Below are positions 46,690 to 58,209 of a DNA stretch of 64,000 bases, one piece after another. How positions within the stretch are numbered: the stretch's first letter is position 1; the number at the start of each line of letters is the position of its first letter. This DNA comes from Cephalopachus bancanus (lineage: Eukaryota > Chordata > Mammalia > Primates > Tarsiidae). A program made the translations under genes and the position numbers. The notes beneath the pieces were generated by a model, which did no database searches, had not been told where the DNA came from, and saw nothing but the letters and a program-made list of their open reading frames with translations. The stretch covers positions 3,720,001-3,784,000 of the forward strand of contig JAPVLO010000138.1 in NCBI GenBank assembly GCA_027257055.1. The letters run 5' to 3'.

Positions 46690-47227
46690 TTGATAGCATT
46701 GTTGCTGCAGACAAATGAATTAATGGCCTGGATGTAGGCTGGCTTTTTGCCCTGTAACTTCATAGTCTCTTCTTGAGAAGACCCTGAGCCAGCCTTCTGA
46801 CTTGCTTTGGCCAAGACAATGCTGCAGGACTCATAGCGTACTAATTACAGTCCTAGATCATAAAGGTCTTGCATGTCTTGTCTATCTTTCTTGTTACTTA
46901 TTTGGACCCTGCTCCCTCCAAGGGAATAAGCCTGGACTAACTATGAGAAGTCAAGATGCCACATGGAACAAAACCCAGTTATCTCAGTCAAGGCCATCCT
47001 GGACCCTCCTACAGTAAGATAATCCCAGGCATGAATGATAGATAAGACTGGAAGATCCATCTACCACTCTTTTAGATGTGTGTGGACATAACATATGAGG
47101 GAGCACAATTGAGACTAAAATTATTGCCCAACTGACCCATAACTTGTGAATATTAAAGATACTGATTATTTTAAGTCATCAAAATGTAGATTGGCTTGTT
47201 ATATAGCAATAGCCAATTCACACAGAT
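46690..47227 (+). mobile_element. MLT1-type MaLR LTR
   Basis: CTTTGGCCAAGACAATGC, AAGTCAAGATGCCACATGG and the end TATTTTAAGTCATCAAAATG then TTGTTATATAGCAATAGCC match the plan of MLT1 LTRs, whose last part reads TTTTAAGCCACTAAGTTTTG and CGCAGCAATAGATAAC. It is old and diverged. Confidence 0.65.
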
Positions 47228-47229
47228 GA

Positions 47230-49740
47230 TTTTCTTGAGTTATTTCTAAAGCTTAGTGTTCATGTCTCGTGAGAACCAACACTGCTCTAGCTTCTCAGAA
47301 ACTGACAATTCTGAGTGTATCAATAGGGTATGTTCTCCCCATAGTCTGGCTAAACCATCAAGAGCATGAGAACATTAACAATAGTGAAGCCCTTGGGGCA
47401 GCTTCAAGGTCAGCAGACATTGGTAAGAGGACCTATCTAGCAAGGAAGACTATGGTACACCTTGTTTGAGACTTTAGCAGATAGATTGATTTGTTAAAAA
47501 CATATGAATTATGACTTTGTAATGTTAATATCCTAGACAGTAATGTTTCTTTAGTCTGAGATTTGAGTTAGTGAACTGAGAATTAAAAACAAATTTGTTC
47601 AAATTGTGGATGCTTAAAATAATAAGACATTGGAACTACCACTTGTAAAAGCAAAGCTATCTTTCAATGCAATTTGTCATATCTCTCTGGAGTTGTTCTA
47701 CTGAAGCCAAGATACTTGTCCAAATGACTTTTTTGGCATCCTTTCCCACCCATAAATTCATAATTTTAATCACAGGGAATTGTTACCAAAGGAATTGCCT
47801 ATTCTTTATAGCACAATATTACTAATTATTGATACTTAACAATGTTATTTAAGTCAGCTCTTGTATTTTACAATTTTTACTGAATTCCTAGTGCTCATTA
47901 TTGAGCAATCAGCGTCTTCATTTACAATATCTTCAAAGAAAAAGAAGGTTTAAGTGGGAGGATCTGAAGACTGGGAATTATAATAATCAAATCTTGTGGT
48001 CAGGAGACATCAGTTGCTGCTGTGAGGTCTCTGGAAGATAAACATGACTGAAACCCACACTGAATGAATAGCTGACATCAACAAGTTTTGTACCATGTCC
48101 TACACAAACAGATTGGGTGGGAAGAGAAATCTTCCAAAATTAAATCAACGCATCATTTCCAGACAACATTTTTGTAGCCCACTGCCATCCAAATTAGGGA
48201 GGAGGTCAAGAAGGAAACACTGAAGCCTCCATAAATCATCTTATAACCACCACAATGTCATCTTTCTTGGTTTGGAATTAAGTAGGGTTGGCTTATCCAC
48301 CCAGGAATGCTCCTCTGAATGTCCTGAAAAACAAAAACAGACATGGGACATATTTAAGAATAAGCCATAGACTCGGATTTTACTAATATGTTCTGTGTGT
48401 ATAGTGACAATTTGTAAAAAAAAAAAAAAAATCAACAGCATGAATAATGAAAGTCTTTAGTGTGTGGAAATATATGGTGGGAAGTTTATGTATGTGTGAT
48501 TGTTATAACAAATCAAATCTTGTCAGACAAAATGGACTCTTGAATAGTTAAAGCATATCAAATTTCTAGTTATCGTGTCATTTGTTTCATGTATAAATAG
48601 TGCATAAAATCAACTTTTTTAAAATGAGAGAATGCCAACCTCTCTCTTCCTAATTGTATTTTAATAAAATCTTATTTTATAAATAAAGTTATATGAACCA
48701 GCCCATTACATAACAAATGATGCACTGTGGATATTCTACATTCCAGAAAGTGTTTCCTTCAACTAACAGTCTTGGCTAGTGGGAAGTTCTTGGTTGAGAT
48801 GTGACGTCAATGCCACCTAAATGCACACATTTCACCATGCCCAAGACAAAGGTGACTACTTAAGTTTTATTATTTAATTTAAATATTTATCTAAGTAACG
48901 TTACAGATGCTAACAAATCTTAAATTTCAGAAAACTTCATAAGAAAACTCAACAGTCTTGACCTTACCTGTTCCTACCAACTAACTCACATTTTTTAAAA
49001 ATCATGAGAAAAAAAAACTCAGTGGATTTTATTTCATCAAAGCATTTCTTTTCAATGACAGAATCAAAAGCTACTTTATAGATCAGGAGACGATTTTTAT
49101 AATATTTAAAACATGAAATATTAACAGCTAAAACATAAAAGGAACTCCTGAAAATTAACAAGCAAAAGTTAGAAAACTCTGTTGATAGAGAAATGCAGGT
49201 TATGAACAGGCCTGTCACATAAAAGAGAATCAGAATGCCTGAGAAGTAAATATATGACCAAATTCATTGTTAATGAGATGTTTCCCTTATAAATTTTTAT
49301 ATATCTCGGTACCCACAACTTGGAACAAAAAAAAATGAGTCATTCTTTGCCTCGTGTGATATTGACTACTTGTTACTACTAACTCAGCTGCATTTATCTT
49401 GAAACTTGTCTAGAATTGGAATGTAAAACTGGCTTCTCTTGGATATCTAGAACCTGCACTGGGATGGCTTGAACCTGTGTGGCCACACATCTCACTGTAT
49501 TTGAGTAGGCTTTCCATCAAAGTAGATCACATCTTTGTGTGGGCTGGGGCTCTTACATAGCAAAAGCAGAAGCTCAAATGGGAATTTAAATAAACATAGC
49601 ATCACTTCTGCCACAATTTATTGACAATTAAATTAAGTCACAAAGCCAGTTAAGAAGAGGAAACGTAGTCACACTCTCTTCATGTCAGGAGTGGTCAAGA
49701 GCTTGTGATTATATTTAACTGCCACTTTAGTTAGTTGCAA
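47230..49740. other. Intergenic DNA, nothing recognised with confidence
   Basis: No gene signals. An A-run at 48416-48431 and short AT-rich parts only. Confidence 0.5.
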
Positions 49741-49744
49741 ACAT

Positions 49745-50260
49745 ATTAAAATGATATACTACTTATTCATCAGACTGGTAAAAGCTATACAATTTGAATA
49801 GGATTAGGCAAGGTTGTGGAACAGCAGAAAACTTATGCATTTATAAATATTGGTAATATAAATTTTGTGAGGACTCTGGTGATGCATAGAAACAAAGCAG
49901 AATTTACTCAGATCCAACATTTGTAGTTATATATTCCAGAGATATCCTTGAAAGGCTCCCAAGGTAAACTACTCTGAAAATATTCATTACGGTATTATAT
50001 GTAGCAGTGGAGAGAGGAAGGAACCTTATGTGATCATCACTGTGGAATTAGTCAGTGAAACAGGGTAGATTTATATGGAATCTCACAAATGCTATGAATT
50101 AAATATAATCACAGCAACATGGGAATATGTTTAAAAACATAATGCTGAATAAAATAAAACAAATAAACAATATATCTCAATACAATTTATATAAATTACA
50201 ACAGTATACCTGAATTTATAAAAACTTTAAAAAATTCATATGAAATGTATTAATTTTACT
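49745..50260 (+). mobile_element. Old L1M 3'-part fragment
   Basis: ATTAGGCAAGGTTGTGGAAC, AATATTCATTACGGTATTAT, GGAATCTCACAAATGCTATG and CAATACAATTTATATAAATT follow the ORF2 C-terminus and 3' part of old L1 elements. No coding potential remains. Confidence 0.6.
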
Positions 50261-50499
50261 CAATTGAAGCACATTTTAATCAAGTATAAATCAATCTTCT
50301 TAAAGGAAGTAACTTTTCAAGGAAGACAATAAGTACAGTAAGAATGAAGATATGAAATGAAATGAAAAAATGAACACAACAGACATTCATTGTACAAGTT
50401 TGAAAACTTAAGCACAATATAATTTGATCCTTTGATGACACAAATTTTGGTGATTTCACTCACTTACACTATGCCCTTCTCACTCTCAAAGCTTTGATT

Positions 50500-50660
50500 A
50501 TTTAATGTATGCATTTATATATTATGGTATTATATAATATTTATACCATATTATGGATATTTAATACTATATAGCATATACATAACATAATTCATATAAT
50601 ATATATGATATTATATATTGATACAATGTTACTTAATGTAGTAAAGTATATTAAACTTTT
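50500..50660. repeat. AT-rich low-complexity stretch
   Basis: Runs of TATTATA/ATATAT with almost no G or C. Confidence 0.85.
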
Positions 50661-51590
50661 GGTAGGTTACTTTTGTAACTTACATATGACTCTGTTTCTC
50701 AATGGATAGATTTCAGCTTGTGTCTCTATTCTCCTTTAGATAAGAAGAATTTTGAAGCTATTGCTCCTGTTTTGTCTTCCATTTTTCCCTTGTCTTCTGA
50801 TTTTGCCATCTTATCAAATATATTTTTTTATTTTGCTCATATAAAATGATTTATACAAATTAATATAAATTATATCTAATGTGATATGTGTGGATATAAG
50901 TATTGGTATATATTTGCTCAGTAAGAGAAAACGTTTTTATAATTTATGCTTACATTTACTCTTAGAGATGGAATCTAACATCATGTTGATATTGCTGTGT
51001 TTATTTAAACATTGTTTACTGTCAAGTCAAGTAAGCATTCTAGAATGATAATGCCACCTGAGCCAGCAAAAGAATGCTCCTAGTTTTCAAGTCAAATGGA
51101 ATTTCTATTTTAATCTGTATCTTCTTAAAATCATACTACATTTTAGTTCTTTTTGCATTTTGGCTTTAGAATTTTTTATTGCCTTTTGTTTTTCCTTTGG
51201 TTATTAGTTGTATTTCTGTTTCTTGAATAGTGTATCCTTTGTCATATCATGGAGGTCAGTTTTTTACCCAAGAATTGCATTTTACTAAATAATCACTATA
51301 TTATTAAGTATGATATGAATATTTGACAGCACTTGTTATACATGATTATGTGTGCAAACAGTTTCATTTCTAACGTGCTTTTTATGAGACTTCAACTATT
51401 CAGAACTCTCTGAAAATTATTTTGTACATTTAATAAATAATAAGCATCATATTTTGCACTGTGGTCTCCTCCTATCCTATTGCAAACCTTGAAACGTCCT
51501 GTGAGGAACAAGCATTTGTTCTATGATAGTAGAGTAGAATATGTCAAGAGATATCATCCATGTTAAATCCAGTTCTGACCAGTTTTAATA
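50661..51590. other. Intergenic DNA, nothing recognised
   Basis: AT-rich sequence with no gene or clear repeat. Confidence 0.5.
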
Positions 51591-51605
51591 TTAATATATA
51601 TCTTT

Positions 51606-51866
51606 TTTTTTTTGAGTTGGAGTCTCACTCTGTCACCCAGACTGGACCTGCTGGGCTCCGGCGATCCTTCCACCTCAGTCTTCCAAGCAGCTGGAACTAC
51701 AGGTGCGTGTTACCACACCGGGCTAATTTTTTTTTTTTTTTGATTTATTGTAGAGATGAGGTCTCACCAAGTTGCCCAGGCGGGTCTCGAACCCGCGGGC
51801 TCAGGCAATCCACTGCCCTCAGCCTCCCAAAGGCGAGGGATTACAGGCTGAGCCACCGAGCCCGGT
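51606..51866 (-). mobile_element. Dimeric Alu (lineage-specific), antisense, palindrome region deleted
   Basis: Both arms, linker and head are present in reverse. Flanks TTAATATATATCTTT (51591-51605) and TTAATATATACCTTT (51867-51881) form the target-site duplication with one mismatch. CCCAGACTGGACCTGCTGG shows that about 34 bases covering the right-arm palindrome are absent. The 160-codon open frame at 51560-52042 is antisense Alu plus flank, not a gene. Confidence 0.96.
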
Positions 51867-51884
51867 TTAATATATACCTTTATA

Positions 51885-52610
51885 TCCCAAACACAGCAAT
51901 AAAAATTCCTTCTATCAGAACCTGTAGCTTCATCAGTGTTCCATATAAACATTTTCAGAAGATTTTTTCTCTCATGGACACCTTAGATCTAAAAATATTA
52001 CTTTTCTCTAAAGAGTTTTTTGAGAGAAATGAGAGAAGATAAAAAAATAAGACTAAAAAGAAAAGTGGGAACTAGCTAACTAGTCCCCTTAACTACAAAA
52101 CAATTAAATATACAATTAAAGATCAACAATTAATTGTTTTCTTTTTTTTTTAAGCAGGATTTATGGAAAGGACAGAAAAGCTCCCAGAGCAGGCAGGGAC
52201 CCAAATGGGTAGCCCAACAATTTTTAAAGGACTATCATCTCCATTTTAATTTTTCAATATTAAAAAATATTTTCTCACATAGATACAAATCTACCTTATT
52301 TTGCTCTGCACTGAAGAGAAAAATCTCTTCTCTGACAGGGTTTTTATACAGTATAGTGGGACCTATTTTAATTTTGATTTTGACTTCTTACACAAAAATA
52401 AAAGTTTACATTTGATCTCTAATTTTTTGGTGTTATTTTTAAATGTTCGTATTTAAATCAGTGACTTCAAGGAAAATATCTGTTAATGAACCAATATGTA
52501 GCATTATACCCGTATAAATATTATTTCTATGCTGGGTGAAAATTTTTATTTGAAGACATGTTTACAGTTAACCCGCTCACTTGCACTGTAAATATTTAAA
52601 AGAGTCCACA
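51885..52610. other. Intergenic DNA, nothing recognised
   Basis: AT-rich sequence; the 93-codon open frame at 52134-52415 has no recognisable content. Confidence 0.5.
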
Positions 52611-52614
52611 CACA

Positions 52615-53255
52615 TGCAATAGTTCCTTCTGTCTGTGGTTTCACTTTCTGTGGTTTCAGTTACCAGTGGTCAACTGTCATCCAAAAACATTAAATGAAAA
52701 ATTTCAGAAATAATCAAGAAGTTTTAAACTGGGTGCCATTCTGAGTAGCATGATAAAATATCTTGCCGTCCCACTTTGTGTCACTAGGTAAGTAAATCAT
52801 CTTTCCTCCAGTATCCATGCTGTATACACTCCCCACCCCTCCCTTGAATTGACATTATCTGCTCTTGACATCCAACCATCAACATCATTATGGCTCAATA
52901 GTCCAGGATCACCAAAGTAGATGATACTTCTTTAGAATATAGTCCAAAGGTCAGGTAGCTGAAGGCTATGTCACCTATATCATTCACCACATTTCATCAC
53001 AAGAAGAAAGGTAAGTACAGTGTTCCATATAAACAGTGATTTTGATATTGAGAAAGAGAGAGACCACATTGATATAACAGTTATTATAGTGTATTGTCAT
53101 AATTCTCTAGTTTTATGATTCGTTACGTTTAATCTCTTACTGTGCTCAAAGTTATAAATTAAACTTTGTCTTAGGTATATGCGTATAGGGAAAAATATTA
53201 TATATAGGGTTCAATACTGTCTGCAGTTTCAGGCATCTACTAGGGATCAAAAGTA
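52615..53255 (+). mobile_element. MER44-like Tigger-derived element, longer copy
   Basis: TGTGGTTTCACTTTCTGTGG, GTTACCAGTGGTCAAC, TTCTGAGTAGCATGATAAAAT and later AATCTCTTACTGTGCTC then GTTTCAGGCATCTACTAGGG follow the pattern of Tigger-type non-autonomous elements. The copy at 38622 shares the 3' part but lacks most of the middle. Non-coding. Confidence 0.75.
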
Positions 53256-53264
53256 CTAGATGCT

Positions 53265-55730
53265 AGAAAGTAACATCAGCAGCTAAAGGGTGAATACTAT
53301 AATAGTAATTATCTGAGATATTTAGGAAACTTTTGGTTTTCTTTTCTCTCTGTAATATAAGTCACTTAAAGTAGCTCTTAGACCAACTAATATTTGCAAT
53401 AGGTTTTGAGGGAGAGCCAACACGATGAAAATATTAATTGAAACTGTCATGTAGAATATGCTGGGTTTGGATGATTGAGAATATCATCTACTTAACATAA
53501 TTAGCCATCACGTGTATATGTATTGTGTTATCTTCACCACGAGAGATAATAATTTTAGAGAAAACTAGGTTTTATTTGGAAAATCACTAATTTCAGGACA
53601 AATACTCTGAGAAAGCTTTAACTTCATCTCATTCAGGCATCTTCAGATAACACTTGGGTGGCAATACAACTGAGTAATTGCATTGGGTCAAGGATGAATT
53701 TTATAAAGCTCAAGAAGCAAACCACAATAATTTCAGATACTCAGTGTGATTCAAAAGGTGCAGAGGGCCCCGCCAATGTGCGTTGCTTCTCCTTTCTCAT
53801 CATATGTTATTGTTACCTTTTTTATGGTGTGTAGACAGGTGTCTGGCTCTGTGACCTAGACTGCATCCGTACCGTTGTTTTCAAGGAATCAAATTATGTG
53901 GTTTTGAGAGGAAAAAGTTTTCAATTTCAAGTAGAAAATGGATTATATGTTAATCCATAAATCTTATATTCTAGCCCTCAATAATACTTTGTGTAGCTCT
54001 AGTATTGCATGTTTCGAGCACAGGAATGAATCTCTGTCTAGTTGTCCTAGTCATTTTTCTTTATTTTCCCCATAGGATAAGACACAAGGTAAGATAGATG
54101 AGCTGCCACTTTTCCACAGAGGGATGCCAGGGAGATACAGACATTCCTGATGTAGGTTTTGGCATTAGATCTAGGTTGGCATAAAACTATTCAACATTTC
54201 CTTAAATAACACTGATTAAGGTTTTATACTCTATGATAATGCCAACCTCCTGCTCCTGCCTGGTTCTCTTTTGTAAAGGTTCTGCATGCATTTTAAATTT
54301 AGTTTTGACTTGCAAGCTTATTCAGTTGCAGAAAAAAGCTGTTCTTTTCTTTTTCCAGTCACACACATTCTTGCTTTTTTTTCTAAGTTACCACCATCCT
54401 CAAACCTCGGGAGGTAAAGTTAGGTTGGGTAACAAATCCCTAAAGCAAATCTTTCTAAAAAATAAAAATCAATTTTTCACAGTTATTCAAAAATGCATAA
54501 TAATTTGGAGTTTGTCTATGGGGAGGTATTATTCTCTCAACCACAAGTTCCTCCCCTCTTACTCAGTCTCCTTGTTGGAAAATCAGAGTGTGTAGACCTT
54601 AGGTGCATAAAATATTACCGTGACTCACACTGAAGAGCAAGAACCTGCTGTTAGTGTCCTGCCTGAGGCAATTGTTCTGCGTTCCTTTGAGACAGTGGCA
54701 TTCTCTGAACCGAAATTATGCTTGAAAGCTTGATAATTTGATAAATCTTTTAATTGTGAGCTGTAAATAGTCAAGTTCCTTTTCTGTTTGGTGTTAACAA
54801 TATTAGGCTCCCTTGCAAAGAGCACACTGAAACGATTAGCTAGAAAGCATTCTGTTAAAAGGCTGGGCTATGGATTCTTGTTTCTGTACCATCTTCCAGA
54901 CACAGTCAAATAATATAAACACTTTACTCATATTATATTGAGGTGAAGAAAGCTGAGAATCTACCATGGGCCTGGAAAGGATAAAGCAGCTCATTGATTA
55001 CCTTAGAAACTGGCTTCACATTAATGTGCTGTCTTTAGATACTTCAGTGTTTATTACCAAACATATTCTTTCTTTTTTGTGCACATGGCAACAATGCTAA
55101 CACTAGAGACTTTTCTCTTTTTTCATCATGCTATTATAATTTGATTTCTGTGTTGACCATGATGGGATATGGATCATCATCTTATTATGAAAGTTTTGAA
55201 ATTAGACCATAAATTTTAAATAGGGTGTCACACAAGTGTTTTGTGGCATCCACGTGACAACAGGTAAAAACATTTTAAATATTTTTATTCCATCAAAGCA
55301 GGAACCATATTTTTGTCCAGTTACTCAGGAAAGAGACCAAGAGGTACTTCAAAATTTTGAAACAGTCCCAGAGGGAAGACACAGTTATACCAGGAGCAAA
55401 AGGAAAAATGTATGAAAAACGATGAAGATAATTTGAATCTCTAAAGGACTTAATGGTATGTCATAAAAACATTATGCTTAATTTGAATTTATTCCATTTC
55501 TAATACTTACATTTGAATATTAATTCATAATTTAAGTATAGAACTTAATTCCAGGAAACTTCACACTTTATTTTCACAGTACTTTATTTTTCCTGAGGGA
55601 AAATATGTGCAAGTTTAGATACTTATTTCTTTACATCAAACAATACTGTCACCAACCTCCTGGTAGTGGCATTTTATGGTTTTAAATTCCATCTAGGTTA
55701 ATTAGCAGCTGTGTTGGTTTGGCTATTCAG
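53265..55730. other. Intergenic DNA, nothing recognised with confidence
   Basis: No gene. The 120-codon open frame at 54233-54595 has no domain or family resemblance. The part at about 54840-55060 is repeat-free and moderately complex. Confidence 0.5.
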
Positions 55731-55734
55731 TTTA

Positions 55735-55845
55735 TATCCTGAAGTTTCGATTCTTCATCTTGAAAATAAGTGAATAATGTGCTTTTCATGGTATTGGAAG
55801 AATCAAATGAAATAATATGTGAGAAGGCAAAATGTTTAGAAGTGT
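55735..55845 (+). mobile_element. MIR SINE fragment
   Basis: TCTTCATCTTGAAAATAAGTG, GAATAATGTGC and GGAAGAATCAAATGAAATAAT keep the order of the MIR 3' half. Confidence 0.55.
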
Positions 55846-56273
55846 CCCCAAAATGCTAGTGATTTATCATATAAAAGGCAAATTTCCATTCAAGTTTTAA
55901 CACAAAACTAACTGGGAATTAAAAATATTTAATACATTGGTTTGCAAGTAGTTGTACAAGTAACTTTTCCTTCTTTCCTACTCATCATTAACTATCTTTT
56001 AATACATACAAAATGTACTTTGATAGCTCTCAAATATATTTCCTATGTAACAGCAGATAAAACAATTCAGTATGCTGTGAGGAGCTTTCTCTTTCTTGTG
56101 TTAATTCTTTTATCTTCCCATTGCCTACAACTTTAGATTTCCACATCTTTTTGCTTAAATACTGCTGCAGGCCTGTCCTTCACAAGTGCTTTTTATATCA
56201 CTATTATTAATATTATAAAGTTCAATTGTGGCCTTTTTTTCCTTTCCACTTTTGACTTTAGAATTTATAATCC

Positions 56274-56584
56274 ATCCAGGCGCGGTGGCTCACGCCTGTA
56301 ATCCCAGCACTTTGGGAGGTTGGAGGCAAGAGGATTGCCTGAGTTCAGGGGTTCAAGATCAGCCTGAGCAACATGGTCAGACCTTGTCTCTATGATAAAT
56401 CAAAAAATCAGCCTGGTATGGTGGCGCACGCTTGCGGTTCCAGCTACTTGGAAGGTTGAAGTGGAAGAATCACCTGAGCCCAGCAGGTCAAGGCTGCAGT
56501 GGCTGTGAGCTTGCCCCTGCCCTCCAGCCTGGGTGAACAGAGTGACACTCCGATTGAGAAAACAAAGAACAGCAACAACAAAGG
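56274..56584 (+). mobile_element. Older dimeric Alu
   Basis: AGGCGCGGTGGCTCACGCC head, linker TCTATGATAAATC, right arm TGCCCTCCAGCCTGGGTG and an AAAC/AACA tail. ATTTATAATCC occurs on both sides (56263-56273 and 56585-56595). The head and right arm look like the ancestral Alu, without the later palindrome. Confidence 0.95.
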
Positions 56585-56689
56585 ATTTATAATCCTTATT
56601 TCCAGATATTGCTATACACGCACCTTATATTTTAGCCAAATTGAGCTCTTTCTCTTTCAGAAACATGTCTTGAATTTCCCTGCATTCTC

Positions 56690-56835
56690 TTGATTAAGTC
56701 AACTTTCTGTATGGAATAGCCCCCACCCAAAACAACCTGCCTCTTGCCTCTCATCTGCTTGACAGAATTCTCCCAATCCAGATCAAATGTGATGCCCTAT
56801 TCAAAGGTTTCCCTTGTGATCTTGCGAAAGTAATT
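56690..56835 (+). mobile_element. L2 LINE fragment
   Basis: GACAGAATTCTCCCAATCC and GATCAAATGTGATGCCC then CAAAGGTTTCCCTTGTGATC resemble the L2 ORF2 C-terminal/3' region. Confidence 0.5.
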
Positions 56836-56930
56836 CTTACTCTTTTTTCTCCTCTGAATTTTTTTTCTCTCTCTCTCCCCCTCTCTTCCCATGTGTGTGA
56901 ATTTGTATATATTAACAAATATGTATATAC

Positions 56931-57047
56931 CATATCTATGGCAATTTCCATAAGATAGATAGATATTAGGTGGGTAGGTAGGTAGGTAGATAGATGATAG
57001 ATAGATAGGTAGGTAGATAGATCTATTTTATGGAAATTACCGTATGC
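56931..57047. repeat. GATA/GGTA array flanked by inverted repeats
   Basis: A mixed tetranucleotide array (GATA and GGTA units, about 56953-57022) lies between arms 56931-56965 and 57014-57047. The arms pair imperfectly through GGCAATTTCCATAA and TTATGGAAATTACC. The whole could fold into a hairpin. Confidence 0.88.
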
Positions 57048-57689
57048 GGTCTTAGTTTTTAGTTTACCTCTACTTATATCTTTAGAGCTTTGTTTCCATA
57101 ACCCTTTGACACTGAAAATACCTTACATAATGAAATTAAATGAATCCCTGAATCCTTCTTTTGGATAAGACTCCTATGTCACAACGGTGAAGATTTTTAA
57201 AGGGAAGTTGAGCAGTGAAGGAAGGAAGGAAGAGTACATGTCCCAAGAGGAACTTGGAGCTGGTGCAGGGAGAGGAGCTAGTGAGAGGGTAAGAGAGCAG
57301 GTTCTGAGCAAAAACAACAGGGCCACAGTGAATGGAAGGATTGTGTAAAGAGATGCTGTCATAATTCTTGGCTAATAATGACTCTGCTCCTTTAGAAAAT
57401 AGTGATCTAGAGGTTACTGGAATGTGTTGAGAAAGAAGAAGACCGATTTCAAATGCAAAGACTTGGCCTCTAATCCCCAAACCTTTTCCAGCTTGTGCTA
57501 TAATAGCACACCTTTGTTCACAGAATTGTGACATCGCTCCTTCAGATTCATCTCATGATGTCTTACATCAACTGCAACTCTGTGTAATTCAATATCTGGG
57601 ATCTGGCACCTATCAAAGTTACTGTTGCCCATTCTGGTGCAGATAGTGAAAGTTGCAGAAAAACTAGGCTGCTCCAGTTTTCCATGCAT

Positions 57690-58035
57690 GACCTGGTCTT
57701 TGCAATGTCATGCATGCTCTGACTGGTATGCACTTCCATCTAACCTCTCTCCATTCCCCAAATCTTCCATCTCTATTTGTGTATTGAAATGATACTCAGA
57801 CTTCAAGGCATGTCTAAAATATCTATTTATCCTTGAAGACATTCCAGATTCCTAATGTTCTATTACAAATAAGAAATGAATTCTTCTTTTTTGTACACTC
57901 AAATCAATGTTAATAATGTATAGAAAGTATAGTATCCTCTTGTAATATTTTTAAATTTTTATATCCCTTATTAGTTTATAAATACCTAAACATAAAGTAT
58001 GCATTCTTAAAAATTGCACATTGAATAAACCAAAG
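57690..58035 (+). mobile_element. L2 LINE 3' fragment
   Basis: GGTATGCACTTCCATC, GACTTCAAGGCATGTCTAAA, ATTCCAGATTCC and TTAGTTTATAAATACCTAAA then CACATTGAATAAAC follow the plan of the L2 3' end. Diverged. Confidence 0.5.
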
Positions 58036-58114
58036 AATGTTTTTGGAATTAATACATGTAAGTTAATAGAGACTGCTTTCATGAGTAAAACCAGAACAAA
58101 GTTATTTAAGTACA

Positions 58115-58206
58115 ATCTTTTGTTTTGTTTTGAGTTGAGGGGTCTCACTTTGTTACCCAGGCTGGAGTACTGTGGAATGATGATGACTCACTGCAGTCTT
58201 GACCTT
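58115..58206 (-). mobile_element. Truncated Alu fragment, antisense
   Basis: GAGTTGAGGGGTCTCACTTTG, CCAGGCTGGAGTACTGTGG and CACTGCAGTCTTGACC are the reverse complement of an Alu right arm end. The rest is missing. Confidence 0.85.
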
Positions 58207-58209
58207 TAA

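Noticed and set aside
51560..52042. Longest open frame in the window, 160 codons on the plus strand
   Set aside because: Its first two thirds are antisense Alu (frame words [10 protein letters not shown] and YCRDEVSP are typical of translated Alu) and the rest is AT-rich flank.
54233..54595. 120-codon plus-strand open frame
   Set aside because: No family resemblance, composition like its AT-rich surroundings, no promoter or exon context.
57136..57534. 132-codon minus-strand open frame
   Set aside because: No recognisable protein family; overlapping frames on the same strand and no gene structure suggest chance.
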